From NCBI GenBank assembly GCA_003993805.1, contig RSEF01000001.1:182872175-182936174 (forward strand): a DNA stretch of 64,000 nucleotides, given 5' to 3'. This document shows, piece by piece, positions 37,601 to 49,899 of the stretch (the first letter of the stretch is position 1; the number at the start of each line of letters is the position of its first letter). Below the pieces are notes generated by a model. It was given only the letters and a program-made list of their open reading frames with translations, ran no database searches and was not told where the DNA came from. A program made the position numbers and the translations under genes. This DNA comes from Himantopus leucocephalus. Taxonomy: Eukaryota > Chordata > Aves > Charadriiformes > Recurvirostridae.

Positions 37601-39875
37601 GGTATCACTTCTCCCTCCCGGCCACACATTTTTGCTGCTTATCTTCTGCCAGCTGCTTCTGGTGCTCTTTAAACTTTTAATCACCCAGTAGAAATGGTGG
37701 ATGTTCTTTTGCTATCTTAGTAAGCCAGGTGGATCACAGTATGCTCCAGTGAGCACATAGCCATTGTGCTCACTCACAAGAGTGAGTACATGGTTCGGAG
37801 CAGAGGAGGGAGAAGCAAGACTTGCCTCATTTGATGGATGTGATTGAATCAGCTCACCTGCTCTTGGACATCTGCTGAACATCTTGCAAGTGTTTTATGA
37901 CTTATCAGCAGGGGCACCTTATTACATGACTTTGAGCTACCACCTGGAGATAAATGGTAGTCAGTCACAAATCGTCTCTACGCATCCTCACTAGGAACTG
38001 GAATGCAATGCAGAGATACAGAACCAGTAAAAATCTGAGGCAGTAAAGCTACATGATGTGGTACAAGGTGGAATGGACTTGCTGCTCTGTGCCTGGTAAC
38101 AGCATAGCCTTGGTTCCACCACGCTGTGTGCAAGCTCGGATACCTTGCTCCATTAGAGTGACAGTGCATCTGTTTGGAAAGCAACTGGCCCCAGAGAACA
38201 CAGCTGCAGAGGGAACTAGCTCCCACAAATATATGAAGTCTGAATAAATCCTCCATGCTGAGAAGGCTGAGGACACTAGTCTTGCTCCCGCCACAAATAT
38301 GGCCACTAGGAGACTGGCAATATACTACGATAACGACTTGCCAGCTAAAGTTCAGAAATAGGTCTCAGCTCAGCAGTTCAGGCAGAGCATCACCCCCAAA
38401 GATCTGTCCTACTCCGGGTGAAGAGACACTCCACAGACCACCACTTTGGGGTTAACACACAGCCTTGGAGTTTGAGCTCTCTGCCTATGCATATGTAGTC
38501 TGAGTCATGTAACCCTCATGGGCTATTAGGTGACACTTGAAAAAGAAAGCATTACACCTTTTATAATGTTCCAGGGAACAAAGTGTTCATTTATTTATAA
38601 ATGATTTTGTTAGCACAATTCTTGAATAATAATTGTTCTCCTGCGTGGAGATTTTTTTTTGTCTCTTTTCTGTGATAATAGTTTTAGTGAATTTCATTCC
38701 AGCCTATTAGAAATTAAAAGTTTCCATCCTCAAGAAATTAAAAGTTCATCAGGTTCGAGAAATTCAGTGTGCTACATACTAGAAAAAATGATCATGAATT
38801 CATACAGTTACCACTGTTACTGTTTGGAATAAATGGAGAAACACCATTTTACTTATAAGTTTAATCAGCAGGGGCATTTCTGTATCAGCAGCTAATTCAA
38901 GACAGGTAAGAAAGGATGTTGACGCAACAAAGACATGCAAGGCGTATGTCTCTGAACTCTCTTCCAGATCAGAAAGCCTCTTACTTCTAAAAGTTCTCTT
39001 ATTCTCTTCCTGGAAATATCAGCTTGGTTTCTGAGTCAGCCGAGACCACCCAGGTTGATTTAATCACCAAACCCGATGCATCTCACTGACAATTTCCGCA
39101 GCTCCGAAGGTCAGACCCCTTCAGCAGACCAGTTACTGCAGCCCCAGCTTGAAAATCTGGAAGGTGGGAGCCCATCTCAAAATCAACAATCCGGATGGTT
39201 CTCTTCATTGCACAAAAAAATAAACCACTTCCATGCAATTCATACAACATAGTGTTTATAATATAAGTGAGATGTAGCTGATACAACAAAATCTTACATT
39301 TCCACGGCATTGGCATGAATTCCTGCTGTCTCCCTCTGTCCCCAANTTTTTTTTTTTTTTTTTTTTGTGAAAAACTTAATTGCTGAATTAAAACAAACAG
39401 GGAAAAGACACACTTCTTAGATGGAGGGCCAAATTCATGTAACATATTTCTTCCAAGTTTTTCATTTATTGCGTGAAACAGGGATTCTTTCTGTTTCCCA
39501 ACATATCCTGTCTGAGTCTTGTCCAGAGAACAACTCTCAACTATGGCTTCTTTCTCTTGATTTAGAAAAGAGAGGTTGGAAGAACCTTACAGCAAGAAAC
39601 TCTGCCTTTGTAATAGAGACATGGAAATCTCTGGGTTTTAGAGCTGACTGGGTATTTAAGAGGTTTGGTTCATCTTGCTTTTGAACCGTGGCTTATTGGA
39701 GTTAATTGATGAACAATCTGACAAAGAAAGAGGCATAAAAATTCCTCCCTCTCCCTTTCTCTCAAGCTCTTTTCTCCAGTTTTTGTTCATTTATCTTTTT
39801 TTATACGGCAGAGTCATCAGAGATATGTATTGTGAATCAAGATTCCTGTGAGTCACCACATTAGCCACACTACAT
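34665..39875. other. No gene seen (5.2 kb)
   Basis: Unique-looking DNA with no CR1 or LTR recognised. A single N at 37382 lies between GTGCTGC and CTGCAGC. Another at 39346 abuts a T-run (39347-39366). Frames of 85-120 codons on both strands overlap each other and resemble nothing known. Confidence 0.55.
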
Positions 39876-39879
39876 GGTA

Positions 39880-40560
39880 GTAGTGGAGATGGAAAAAGAA
39901 AAGTGGAAGAGAAGACTTGAGAAACTGGAGCAGAAGGTAAAAGCCCTGAGGCACCTCAAATTCTCCAGAAATGCTGCCAACTGGAAACATCACTGGCAAG
40001 AATTTTGTCTATTCATGAATGCAAATAGACCTTCTGGAAAGGAAGACATGCGAAAGGTAGCTATTTTTATTTTAATATTAATGGGTTGGAGACACTAGAT
40101 TTAATAGCTGTATTTAAGTGAGGAGTACGACAGCTAGACAGTCACAGATATTTGAAGAGTACTGTGCTCTGAGAAAGAATGATGCGTTTGAAAGATACCA
40201 GCTTGATAGGAGACACGGAAAGAAAGGGAGGAACTGCTGCATCATTTGTAACAGATTTGAGACTGCAGAGCTGAATATGCAGTTTTGGATGTTTTGCAGA
40301 ATCTGAGCCCAGATGGGATATCAGGGACTCAAAAGAGAAACAGAACTGCTAAAGTTCCTTTTTTAAGCTGAGGTAAAGCAACCAGAATTTGTCAGGCTGC
40401 AAAAAATAACTGTTCAGAAGGAAAACAGAATAGCGCGCAGTGGACTGCAGGATCAGCAAGATACGACAGAACATGCAAAGGAAAAACAAACCCACATATC
40501 CTAAGAAAGGTTTTGAAAAGTACAAGTTGGATAGATTTGCAAGGAAAAGCATGATCAAGT
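39880..40560 (+). pseudogene. Ty3/gypsy-type Gag (capsid) fossil
   Basis: Read across three plus-strand frames, the region keeps the order of motifs of Ty3/gypsy (Metaviridae) Gag capsid proteins, which form the particle shell. The segment with NAANWKHHWQEF and then KVAIFILILMG (frame from 39874) corresponds to the 'NW...W..F...A...K...KVA.LL...G' region. Next is FEEYCALRKNDAFERY (frame from 40118), equivalent to 'FE.YC.PR.N...ER'. Then SFVTDLRL (40242-40265) and CSFG lie in a third frame. At least two frameshifts and several stops break it. No zinc knuckle, protease or polymerase is recognised downstream to 41 kb. It is a dead element, not a host gene. Motif identity is seen directly; family assignment is by recall. 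Confidence 0.8.
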
Positions 40561-40564
40561 GAGT

Positions 40565-42985
40565 TTATTTTGAGGAGAGCCAGCATGCCCGTGAGAAACA
40601 GTTATTTTGCAAAAACCTTGAAAAAAGGAAAGAATGTACTTAAAGAAAAGGATTCCTAGTCTACTTAGAAAATCAGAAATCTTTGTGACAGCTGTTCAAG
40701 ATACAGGTAGGTACATCCAGTGCATAGATAATACTTTGAGGATAAATGAAACTCTTATAAATAGGCTACCAGGGCTCAAATACAGAGCACAGTATTGTGC
40801 AGAGAAAATTGCGTCTGTTGGAACAAAGAGGTAAACCTCAGATCTTACAATGGGAAATCATTCTTTGTGATTGTAAATCTCCTAGTTGTTAAAAAAAAAA
40901 AAAGAAAAGAAAGAGTTAAAAGCCGAAGTCTGAAGTTCTTTCTGCAAACATTACCTGTTATTAAGGGGGAACACAGCCTGCAGCAGGGCTAGGAGCAGTC
41001 TCACCCAACTTGAGGTGTCTACATGTAGGCATCCACACCTGAGCTAGCCCATTGGGTCCACTTCCATGAAATGGAGAGGAACAAAAAAATTCGTAATTCA
41101 ACCAATGCATTTATTTTATGTGTCTGCATCGGGATATGGTGATTTGTGCCCTTGAATTGCCCATTTCTCTCAGCCTGTTGGGACACCGAGGGAGGGTGAC
41201 TGGCTCAAGGATAGACACATGAAGTCTGATAAATCCCACTGAAGGTCTCAATGACAGGGTTTGTGCTTTAGGAGGGCTGGAGCCCAGAATGTTGCAATCA
41301 CCCTGTCTTCTATATTCAGCAGTTTACTGTCCCACATATAGATATTCTATAGGGAAACATTACATTGTTTGTCCAACATCGGGCTTTTTTTTATCCATTG
41401 AAGAAAAAAAAAAAGCATATTCATATCCAAAAATAATGGTGGGTTAAACAGGTCATCTCCTGTATGAATATCCATTTACTAACAATGTAGACAAAGGAAA
41501 CCACTTGTGGTAACGAGACATGATCATCACAGTCTGGTTACTGTCCTGGTGCTCTCTGAAGTCTGATCTGAAGGTACTTGGCATTGCAAGTGAGTGGAAC
41601 ACTTAAACACAGATGTTTCTTCTCCTCCCAAACTAGCAAAGACAGTGAGCGCACCAGTGAGGCACCCAAGCAAGCAGCTGTTTTCTGAGGAAGCACAGTG
41701 ATCTCCAAAACCTCCACCCAACATAGCATAGATGTACCAGTGGAGGGCTGCTGCCTCGCCCATGGGCTGCGCTGTGCATAAAGAAAGAAGCATAAAGAAG
41801 TCCAGTAAGGAGATTGTGGGCTTCTACCAGCAGATGTGTACCTGGGCTTTGAGGGGCATGCTAGCCCAGGCTGGACAGTCATCTCATGGTCTATTCAACA
41901 CGCTCATTTCTTCAGTTTGCTGCTTTTTCACTCCAGTTGTTTATCTAAGCTGGATAAACCTGCCTTGTCAGGACTGCTCACCTCCATGCAAATGTTTTGG
42001 GTACTGAATTAATTCAAGGTATAAAATGAGAGCAGCAGTCATCCAACTTGATGGATGGGATATAAATTAACTTGCTTTTCTGGAGTGTATCGAGCTATTT
42101 GTATTTCCTGGGAAGGTTAGGTTTGCAGTTCAGAATAAAAGAGCTCTTATACTTGGGTGGGCAGAACAGGGCTTCTTCTTGTGGGATGCTTTGCATTTTT
42201 CAGGATAAAGCTGACAAACAAGGATCTATAGTGCATCATTGGAAAAGATGAGTTTTCCTTACATCTATGAATTGGTAAATCTGTTTCTGATAACAGGTGA
42301 TAATGAATCACCACATAAAGAGCAGGATCGGCCATTTTGTAATCTGTCATGTTTTTGAGAAAAGTGGTATTTTTCTGCCCCAAGTAAGAATCTTGCAATT
42401 ACCTTTCCTATGACTGTGTCCCCAGGGCTGGATGAATTTTGAACGTGCTGGATACAAAACTAGAATAATCCTATTGTGTGCTAATCCTTTCAGCAAGCAC
42501 ATTTTGGGGAATATTACTGCCCAGAGATACAGACAGACACCGTCGCTGATTAAAGGTCTCCTTCATTAACCACGCATTTAGAAGTGGACAAGTGGGAAGG
42601 ATAGATAACAGCTCTATTGCTCCATGCAGCGAGGCTTGAAAAAGCTGTGCTTGCAAATGCAGTTCAGCCTAGTCTGCCAGGTCAAGTTGGCCCAGCAAAC
42701 AGCTGTGGTGGTGTCAGATCTTACTGTGTCTTCAAAAGTTTTTTACAGCTCCTTCCCCATTGGAGTGGGTGAAGCCAAGTGTGTGCACGGGCTTCGGATC
42801 TCAGCATGCATGCCATGACTGAGGGGCAGCAGCTGAGGAGGGACCTGGGGTCCTTTCTGCTGACTGTTCAGCAGAGACAGTACGTATCAGCAGAAAGGTG
42901 GAGCAGGCACCTGGAGACTTCAGCACCTTCACAGCAAGATTTGCCTGAAGCTGTATGAAAGCCTTAGCCATGTCTGTGTAAGAAC
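40565..42985. other. No gene seen; possible further retroelement remains
   Basis: 40,600-41,000 is A-rich with a 66-codon plus frame (40634-40834) that could be more of the same dead element, but no motif supports this. A weak MIR-core resemblance lies at about 41,168-41,235 (GACTGGCTCAAGGATAGACAC). The rest is unique-looking. Confidence 0.45.
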
Positions 42986-42987
42986 CA

Positions 42988-43060
42988 GGACTAACGTTGG
43001 TTGGAAGGGATCTCTGCAGGTTTCTTCTCCAACCTCCTCCTTGAAGATCACCCACATTAA
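42988..43060 (-). mobile_element. Short CR1 3'-end remnant (weak)
   Basis: The plus strand has GGTTGGAAGGGATCTCTGCA followed by TTCTCCAACCTCC, resembling the inverted CR1 tail (GGTTGGAAGGGACCTCTGGA, then GTCCAACC). Only about 60 bases remain. Confidence 0.5.
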
Positions 43061-43064
43061 AGCA

Positions 43065-46000
43065 ATGTGTCTCAAAAAGCATTATTAAGATTATAGTAGG
43101 GTCTTTATTAAGGGCAATTTTATTAAAGGAAGATATTATGCCTTTATTATATATTGCATTCAAACGGGAATTAAAGAAAGTTCTATACTTCACATGAGAT
43201 CAGACTAAAAGTTTTCAGGGATTCCCTGAAAAGAATTTATTCTTTCCCAATAGTTTTACCATAACTATTTAGCCCCAGAGTAGGGTAAGGAGACATCAGG
43301 TATCTCTTTATTCCTCCCTGTGGCTGCCTGTAACTCCATTCCACAGAGATGGGAAAATCTAATTGTTAAGAAGCTTCTGTTTCAGCATATAGAAAAAAAT
43401 TACTAGCTTCAAATCTGAATGATAATTCAAAATCTAAAATTTTCTTTGTGAACAGAAATTTTGACAATATTTTGGTTTGAGCTAATAAAAATACCATGTT
43501 CTCAATTATCTGGAGGATTTTAGATACATTTTAATCCTAATTTTAATTTTAATTCATAATGTTTGTGGCTCAAATTAAATCTTGAAAGGAATAACTATTT
43601 TTCCTGAAGAAAACCAAATCCAAGAACACTGAAATTAGATATTTAGACAACTTGTATTGTCAACGGCTACTTCTAGAAGAAAAAAAAGAGTTTGGCTTCA
43701 CCAAATGGGTATTTGTTGAGAAAAATACAATCATTTTCTGGCAATTCTTATTTGCTGTCGTGAACAAAGAGCCGTGTATTTTCTCTAACATTAGCCATCT
43801 CAGTTGTGTTGGTAGAGAGGATGGAGGGATGCTAACCAGATAAGGACCTGGTTAGACTAACTTCCCTATCAGTGTCTTAGGAATTAGCAGCTGGATATTT
43901 TGGCTCAGTCCCAGTAGGAAAGACTGTAAAATCATTGACGTTTATGATAAAATCTTTACTGTATGTCTGCACAGCATCGTGTCCAAAGGAGCTTTACTCT
44001 CAGCTGGGGTCTTGAAGCAGAACTCTGATAATAAAAGATAATAATTAACTGGAAAGGAAGGAAAGCAGAAATGCAAAATTTGGGCCTATGGGATCTCTCT
44101 CATGTTCTGTTACACTGATGGAGGTGATTATCTGCCATGTATATCTTTCAGGGGATAAAACCTAACAATATTCAGATAAAGAAATCTAAATTGTAATGGG
44201 TAAGTCAGTCTTGTGCTGTCTTGTGTTGGATACCAGTGCCTTCCAAAACACATGGATGCCTTGGGAGTGTCTGAGGGAGAGCTAGTGCATTTTAAGTGGA
44301 AAAACTTTTATCCAAAAAGTGTCTTTTCAAAGTCCAAAGTGTTCATGAAATGCTTGAACTTGTTTTGAAACTGTCATGTTTTTTACAAAGGGGTTCATTA
44401 AAGGACAGCTTGTACCTGTACATTTTTCCTCCAGCACAACAGATCGAATCCACAGTAGTTGCGCCAGTTTAGGTAAACTAATTGCAAGTGAATTGCAAAT
44501 GTGCATTCATAACTGCTCATGGCTAAGCAATCACATGGGAATAGATATTTCAGCATAACTGTTCCTGAAAAACTGTCTGCATAAAGATGTTTTCTGGGGA
44601 ATAAGTATTGAAGCATGAAATAGCTACTGTCCTTTACCTTCATAACATATATTAATCTGATTTAACTGCTAGATGTAGATGAACACAGTATAAAATTTTC
44701 ATTTTCCATCCCAAGGTTGATTATAAGGTGGCGACACAGTAAAGGGCTTACTGAGAAAAGCAAAGCTTTCCCTTGAACTGAGCTACTGCATCAGGTACAT
44801 CCTACAGCTTGTCCTTACCTCAAACATGTGGTGAGTGAACCTTTGAAGTCCCTGCAGAGCCTCACCTCACTTTATAGTCACTGCAAGATCCTGGTCATTT
44901 CTGCTTTGAACCTTCTAGTGGTCTGGGCAAGAATATCATCCCTTTTCTGAAGTGTGTGCTAGTTGTAGGGTAGAGCTCCAAAGCATTTTTCCCAGCTTCA
45001 GGGTCCCCAAGGAGAACAGTTTTTTTTCCTTGCTTTGTTTTAATCGCAAACCAAATCATACAAAGGTCTCTTCTGAACCTTTTATAGCTCTATTGGCACA
45101 GCAGAGCGGAAGGGGAATTGTGATGCTCAGGAAACTACACCGTGAGTGAGAGGAGGTTTGAAATTAGTAGGAACACTCCTTTTAACCCCTAAAATCTTTA
45201 AAATCTTTTTACCTCTTCGGTGAAGGAATTTCCATGTTCCTAGATAGCAGATTCTGCTGCTATACATAGCTCATTGCTTTTTAGCCAAGGAAATGAAAAT
45301 GGCCCCATTAGTAGAAAATTGTATTAATTTTATTAGAATGTTATTCAAGAACATTAAAAAATATTAGTGTCTTTTTATGGTTCTGTTTTATCAGATGCTC
45401 TCTATTTTATCTAACAAGGATCATTAACGCTAAGAGAACAGTTCTGGTATCTTGCACATGTTGCTAAACAAGTCAGAGTATTTCAGGTGTATTACACAGA
45501 ACACATTAAAATGAAAGACCTCGCCTTTAAAATCTCACAGTACCCTTATCATTATGCACGTCCAAATTTTTCATACTCTTACTTACAATAAATATGAATT
45601 GAATATATTATTCTGGAAGCTGCGCCATTAAGAATAATAGAGTAGTTTACATAGTAATATACTATTTACCAGGAATAAGGATACTTGCACTGGTCCCTGT
45701 CTGTTGGTGATAAAATAAAATAGGAATGCTAATGTAGGCTTATGCTAAAATAAAACGAGCCATCAGACATTATGCTTCACGAGAGATAAGCCTGCTTTCC
45801 ACTCTTCCAGACTGCTGCTAACCTCATCTTGTGGGACTAACACATTTGTCCTCATCTTTTCTTGCGTTTGCCACAGAGGTCACACTCCATTATGTTGCTC
45901 ATCTGAGGAAGAGTGGTAGAAGTCAGAGTGGTACTCAGGGCTAGGAAGGGATCTAAACAGAGATAAGTGGACACTCTATGAACAGAAACATCCTGCTCTA

Positions 46001-46100
46001 GGCAGACACATACCAGCCGATCCCTTCCATGTGTGAATAAAAGAACCATAATTGGCAGCACTTTATATAATGGACTGTTTTCCATTCTGTCTTCAGTTGC
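43065..46100. other. No gene seen
   Basis: AT-rich unique-looking DNA with frames of at most 81 codons. No repeat family recognised. Confidence 0.6.
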
Positions 46101-46109
46101 AGAGATATT

Positions 46110-47930
46110 AATTTCCTAAAGCTGCAATGATGTGACAAGGCTTTGCACTTAGGTGAGACTGAAGTGCTCCAGAGGCCAGGGTCTCCAGGGAGAATATTGC
46201 CTCTCTCCATTTTTCCTTTTCAAGCATGCAGAAGTCATATGCATATTGTTGCTGTCCCTTCATTCCCTCCTCAGCTTTTTCTCGTGCTGCCTGCAAGTTC
46301 GTGCCAGCCCTGCGATGCTTCCAGGTCTCTGTGCGGGCTCCCATGTCATCACCAGGAGACCCAAATGACCTTTGGCTGGAGAGGACTGTGCTTTAGTAAA
46401 CCCTCAAAGGATACAGGTTTTTTCAAATTGTACCCCAGGAACATGTAAAGAGATCTGTGGGTGAGTCGCAACCCTCAGAAAACAAGCAGCAGGACATTAA
46501 AGAGAAACACGGATTGGGGAGACAATATCTTACAGCAAGAACAGTCAGAAAGGTATGGCAGTGAGACAACTGAGCTGCCACCTGATAGATGACTGTTAGT
46601 GCTTGCTGTACCCAAGGGCAAAACCACAGCCCGATTCACCCACCAAGGGAATTATTATTAGTAAGAGCTTGTTCCCCTCATTCAGCATCTCTATGGAATT
46701 CAACAGTAGAGACTTAAACCGTAATTTCTTATCGCTCATCCCCAGGTTCCCCTTCTCCCCGTTCAATGCAATTGTCTCACTGGAGTGGTCCGTCCCTGCC
46801 CAGCCAGCGTCCCACACGTGTGAAATGTGGGAGGGGGCCAGCACAAGTGCCCTGCCTAGCAGGTGAGATGCCTTCCCAAGCTCCTCTAATAATGCACCTG
46901 ATTTTTCAGTGGAGATGCGTGCACAGTCGGCTCTTTTCCTCTAAAGGAGTGGGTTTTCCTCCATGATCAGGAGGCGACTTGACCTTTGACAAAGAGTTCT
47001 GAGCGCTGTGTTTGCCAGCGGGACACAGGGTGACACATACGCTATTTTTACTCTGTGCTATGCTTGGTTTCTTTCTGGCCATGGGTACATAAAAGAAGGG
47101 GAACTCATGGATTTGACTGACGTGCTTGATAATTCTTTTCAACCAGAGCTCACTGATGTAGATATGTATTAAAAACAAACAAACAAAAAACCCCTGGTCC
47201 CTACTGGTAAACACACCTCCATGTCTGCATTGTCCCCATTGTCCCCCAAGCCCCAGTGCTGCTGGCAGTCCGTGCAGGACCGGGCACTGGACCCCAGCTT
47301 TCTTTCATGATGGGTTCATGGCTTCCAGTTACTGCTGGCAGCTTCTCAAGAGTTTGCATCAGTTTTCTTCTAGGTACGGGAAACAACAGCAGCTGCTGCA
47401 TGCTGAGCATTGCTGATAAAATCATCAAACTTGCTAGCATTTTGGTAAAGAATGCTCTTGGTGGAAACAAGCAAAAACATAAACAGAAACCTGGGTAGTG
47501 ATTTGCAGATACAGCTGGTCCTTTTCATCAGAGAGCACAGAAGAAGGCAGGCCATGCGGTGGACTGGATACTGGAAGGGGGTTTGGGAAAGCCTCATCGG
47601 GGAGTGGACTGTATGAGCCACTGGGTGGGCCACCAAGCACCCCTTTGGCAGGAGTACCCACATCACTAATCGACACCTTCATGTNACCTTCATGCTCAGC
47701 CCCAAATGTGTCATGGACACCAATGGAGAACTGAGGGCAGAGTCTGTGTTTAAAAGAGGAAGGCAGCAAAGAACATAGAGGGTTAGAAACAAGGAGAATA
47801 AAACAAATGAGACCCAGGAAAAGAAGGAAATTGTAGAGAAATGGAGATAGGGACCAGGCAGCCATATCACCTTCTTCTTCTGTCCCTGTAGTCATACACC
47901 CCACCTCTTCCCAGTTTTTTTTCCTCATTT
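46110..47930. other. Unexplained GC-richer, ORF-dense block
   Basis: Within otherwise AT-rich flanks this 1.8 kb is more GC-rich and carries a cluster of open frames of 78-164 codons on both strands. On the minus strand, 47491-47743 has exon-like borders: a pyrimidine-rich tract and AACACAG before, CAG then GTTTCT after. 47217-47369 does too (TACCTAG before, GTGTGT after). If the N-centred 11-base repeat at 47675-47694 is collapsed, one minus frame stays open across the first candidate exon. However, the two candidates do not join in a compatible phase, and the peptides resemble nothing I recognise. On the plus strand a strong donor (CAG, GTGAGA) lies at 46,863. It could be a noncoding transcript, an unknown retroelement or chance. 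Confidence 0.3.
47675..47694. repeat. 9-bp duplication around a single N
   Basis: ACCTTCATG at 47675-47683 and 47686-47694 flank a T and the N at 47685. The true sequence probably has one copy, which changes the reading frame of the minus-strand ORF crossing it. Confidence 0.8.
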
Positions 47931-47944
47931 TGGCTCTTCAAAGT

Positions 47945-49230
47945 GAGTTGAAGAGCTCTAGCTAGGGGATTAGGAAAATCACAGTGAATCCACTAGTCCA
48001 GGGCAGGTTTTCCCTCTACCTTTTTTGTACCTTTTGATATCAAAAGAAAATCCTCACTAGAAGACAGGAGTGTTAGGTTAAGATGACATACAAAGGGACT
48101 CCTGCTGGAAAATAACTATTGATAAAGAATGGATGCTCTAATGAATCTGTGAGCTGCTGACAACAGCATTGCTCAGGCACTTCTATAAACCATGTGCTGT
48201 CCATGGCAGACGTACTATTAGCAGATAAAATCCACACTTGCCTGATGAACTGGATTCAAAATCTAATCCAGAAAGACAGGCTGCTAAGACTTTGTATTAA
48301 AAGGTAACTGCAATTGCCCACTCCTCAAGCACACGTGGAAAAAGAAAAGCAGGACACAGCAAGACTTAGGATTTATTCTTCGCACCCAGAGACTGTAGTT
48401 TTCTGTCTCTGAACGTGGTGCTTTCAGAGGTCTGTTCACAAAGGCATATAGGGATGNNNNNNNNNNGGCCTAGCTTAGAAGCAGAGTCACTGACCAAAAT
48501 TGATCCTGTGTTACCTTAAACCAGGACAGTGGAGTTTCTTTTATTTCAATCTTTTTTTCCCACTGGGCACCACTGAGAGGAATCTGGCTCTGTGTTCCTG
48601 AGTTCTTCTCCCATTATGTGTTTATGCAGCTGCAAATTGTCAAACTTTTCCTGCAGCTGGCTGCTGGGTTATAAACAGAAAAAGTCTGAGTATTGTGGAG
48701 TCTTCCTGAACATCATAGTCATACGTGTTCAGCTAAGCTGAGGACAATTGGCAGAGGTAGGTGTCATGGGTCTTGCCTATTCAGTAATGTATCAACCTGC
48801 ATTGTCACAGTTCAGCCCACATGCACACACACAAAGTCTCTGATAAACAGAGACAAAGAAAAAATGTATTTAAACTTAATTCAGTGTAGAGATCTAGCAG
48901 TAAGCTACTTCTTTCTCTGAATTATTGTCAGACATGATGTGAGGAGATTTAAGATTTTGCATTTCTAATTTCATCATATTACACTGGTCTATCCTTTACC
49001 TGTTTGTTTCCTCAAACTTTTTACAGTTAACAAGTCCTGTGGATGAATTTTGTTAGAGTTTTTTCAGTAAATCTAAGCTAATAGTAAAACAGTTAAGGTG
49101 GAATGTATTCCCCAAAGTAGTTTCCCTACTGATTATACTGCTCTGGGGATTGTAAAAAATGCTTTCATTGTGTCATATGCAGAAGTCTCATAAGAAAATA
49201 TGTTTCACTGCTTTACTAATATGCTATAGA
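47945..49230. other. No gene seen; 10-N gap
   Basis: Unique-looking sequence with a 10-N gap at 48457-48466. No repeat family or coding signature. Confidence 0.6.
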
Positions 49231-49232
49231 GT

Positions 49233-49898
49233 TGTCTTGGTTTGAGCAACTCATTTCTCTTCTAATGCTTTGGAAACTGCACTTTTAGAAGACTCCAATG
49301 TCTGAATTTGTTAAAATATTTATTTTATAGCCAGCTTTGGTATGCGGGTTTCAAGGTCTTAGTGTTTTTGAGCCTAGCCAGGGGCAGGAACAAGGAGGAG
49401 CGAGACCCAGGCACTAGACCCGAGCTGGCCAACAGGATTATTTCATACCATGAACGTCATATTCAATATAAATTAGAAAGTTTGCTGTGAAGTGCGTGCA
49501 CCTTCTCTCCCTCTCCCCCTCTCTCCCCCTTGATGGCAGCAATCCAGAGAACTTCTTGCCCCACCACTGGACCCCCAAGTCCTTTCCTTCCTCCCAAAGC
49601 TGCAGTGCTCCCAGTGTCCGCCATTTGCTGTCCACTGCTGGGAGTGCACAGCTTCCTACTGATAGAATTGGCTGAGTATAATCCTTGTATATTTTATATT
49701 GCTATCGGCATCAATACTGGTTCTTTAGTATTATTAATGGCAATTATTTAGTCTTATCCTATTAAATCTATCTATATTTCAACACTCATGTTTCCTCGTG
49801 TTTCCCCGATTCCCCTTCTTGGGTGTGGAGGGGTCATCGGGTGATAGAATAATTGTCTAAACAACAATAAATTGTTGTGGGTTTCTCAAACCATAACG
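49233..49898 (+). mobile_element. Solo LTR of an avian endogenous retrovirus (TGTCTTGG type)
   Basis: It starts TGTCTTGGTTTGAG and ends CTCAAACCATAAC, imperfect inverted ends that mirror each other as LTR termini do (the final CA is mutated). The inside has LTR landmarks in order: a TATA-like ATATAAAT near 49,463, a C/T-rich stretch at 49,500-49,535, and an ATTAAA polyadenylation signal near 49,760. At about 666 bases it is a normal LTR length. No internal retroviral region adjoins it. A clear target-site duplication is not visible. Small open frames inside are incidental. Confidence 0.75.
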
Positions 49899-49899
49899 A

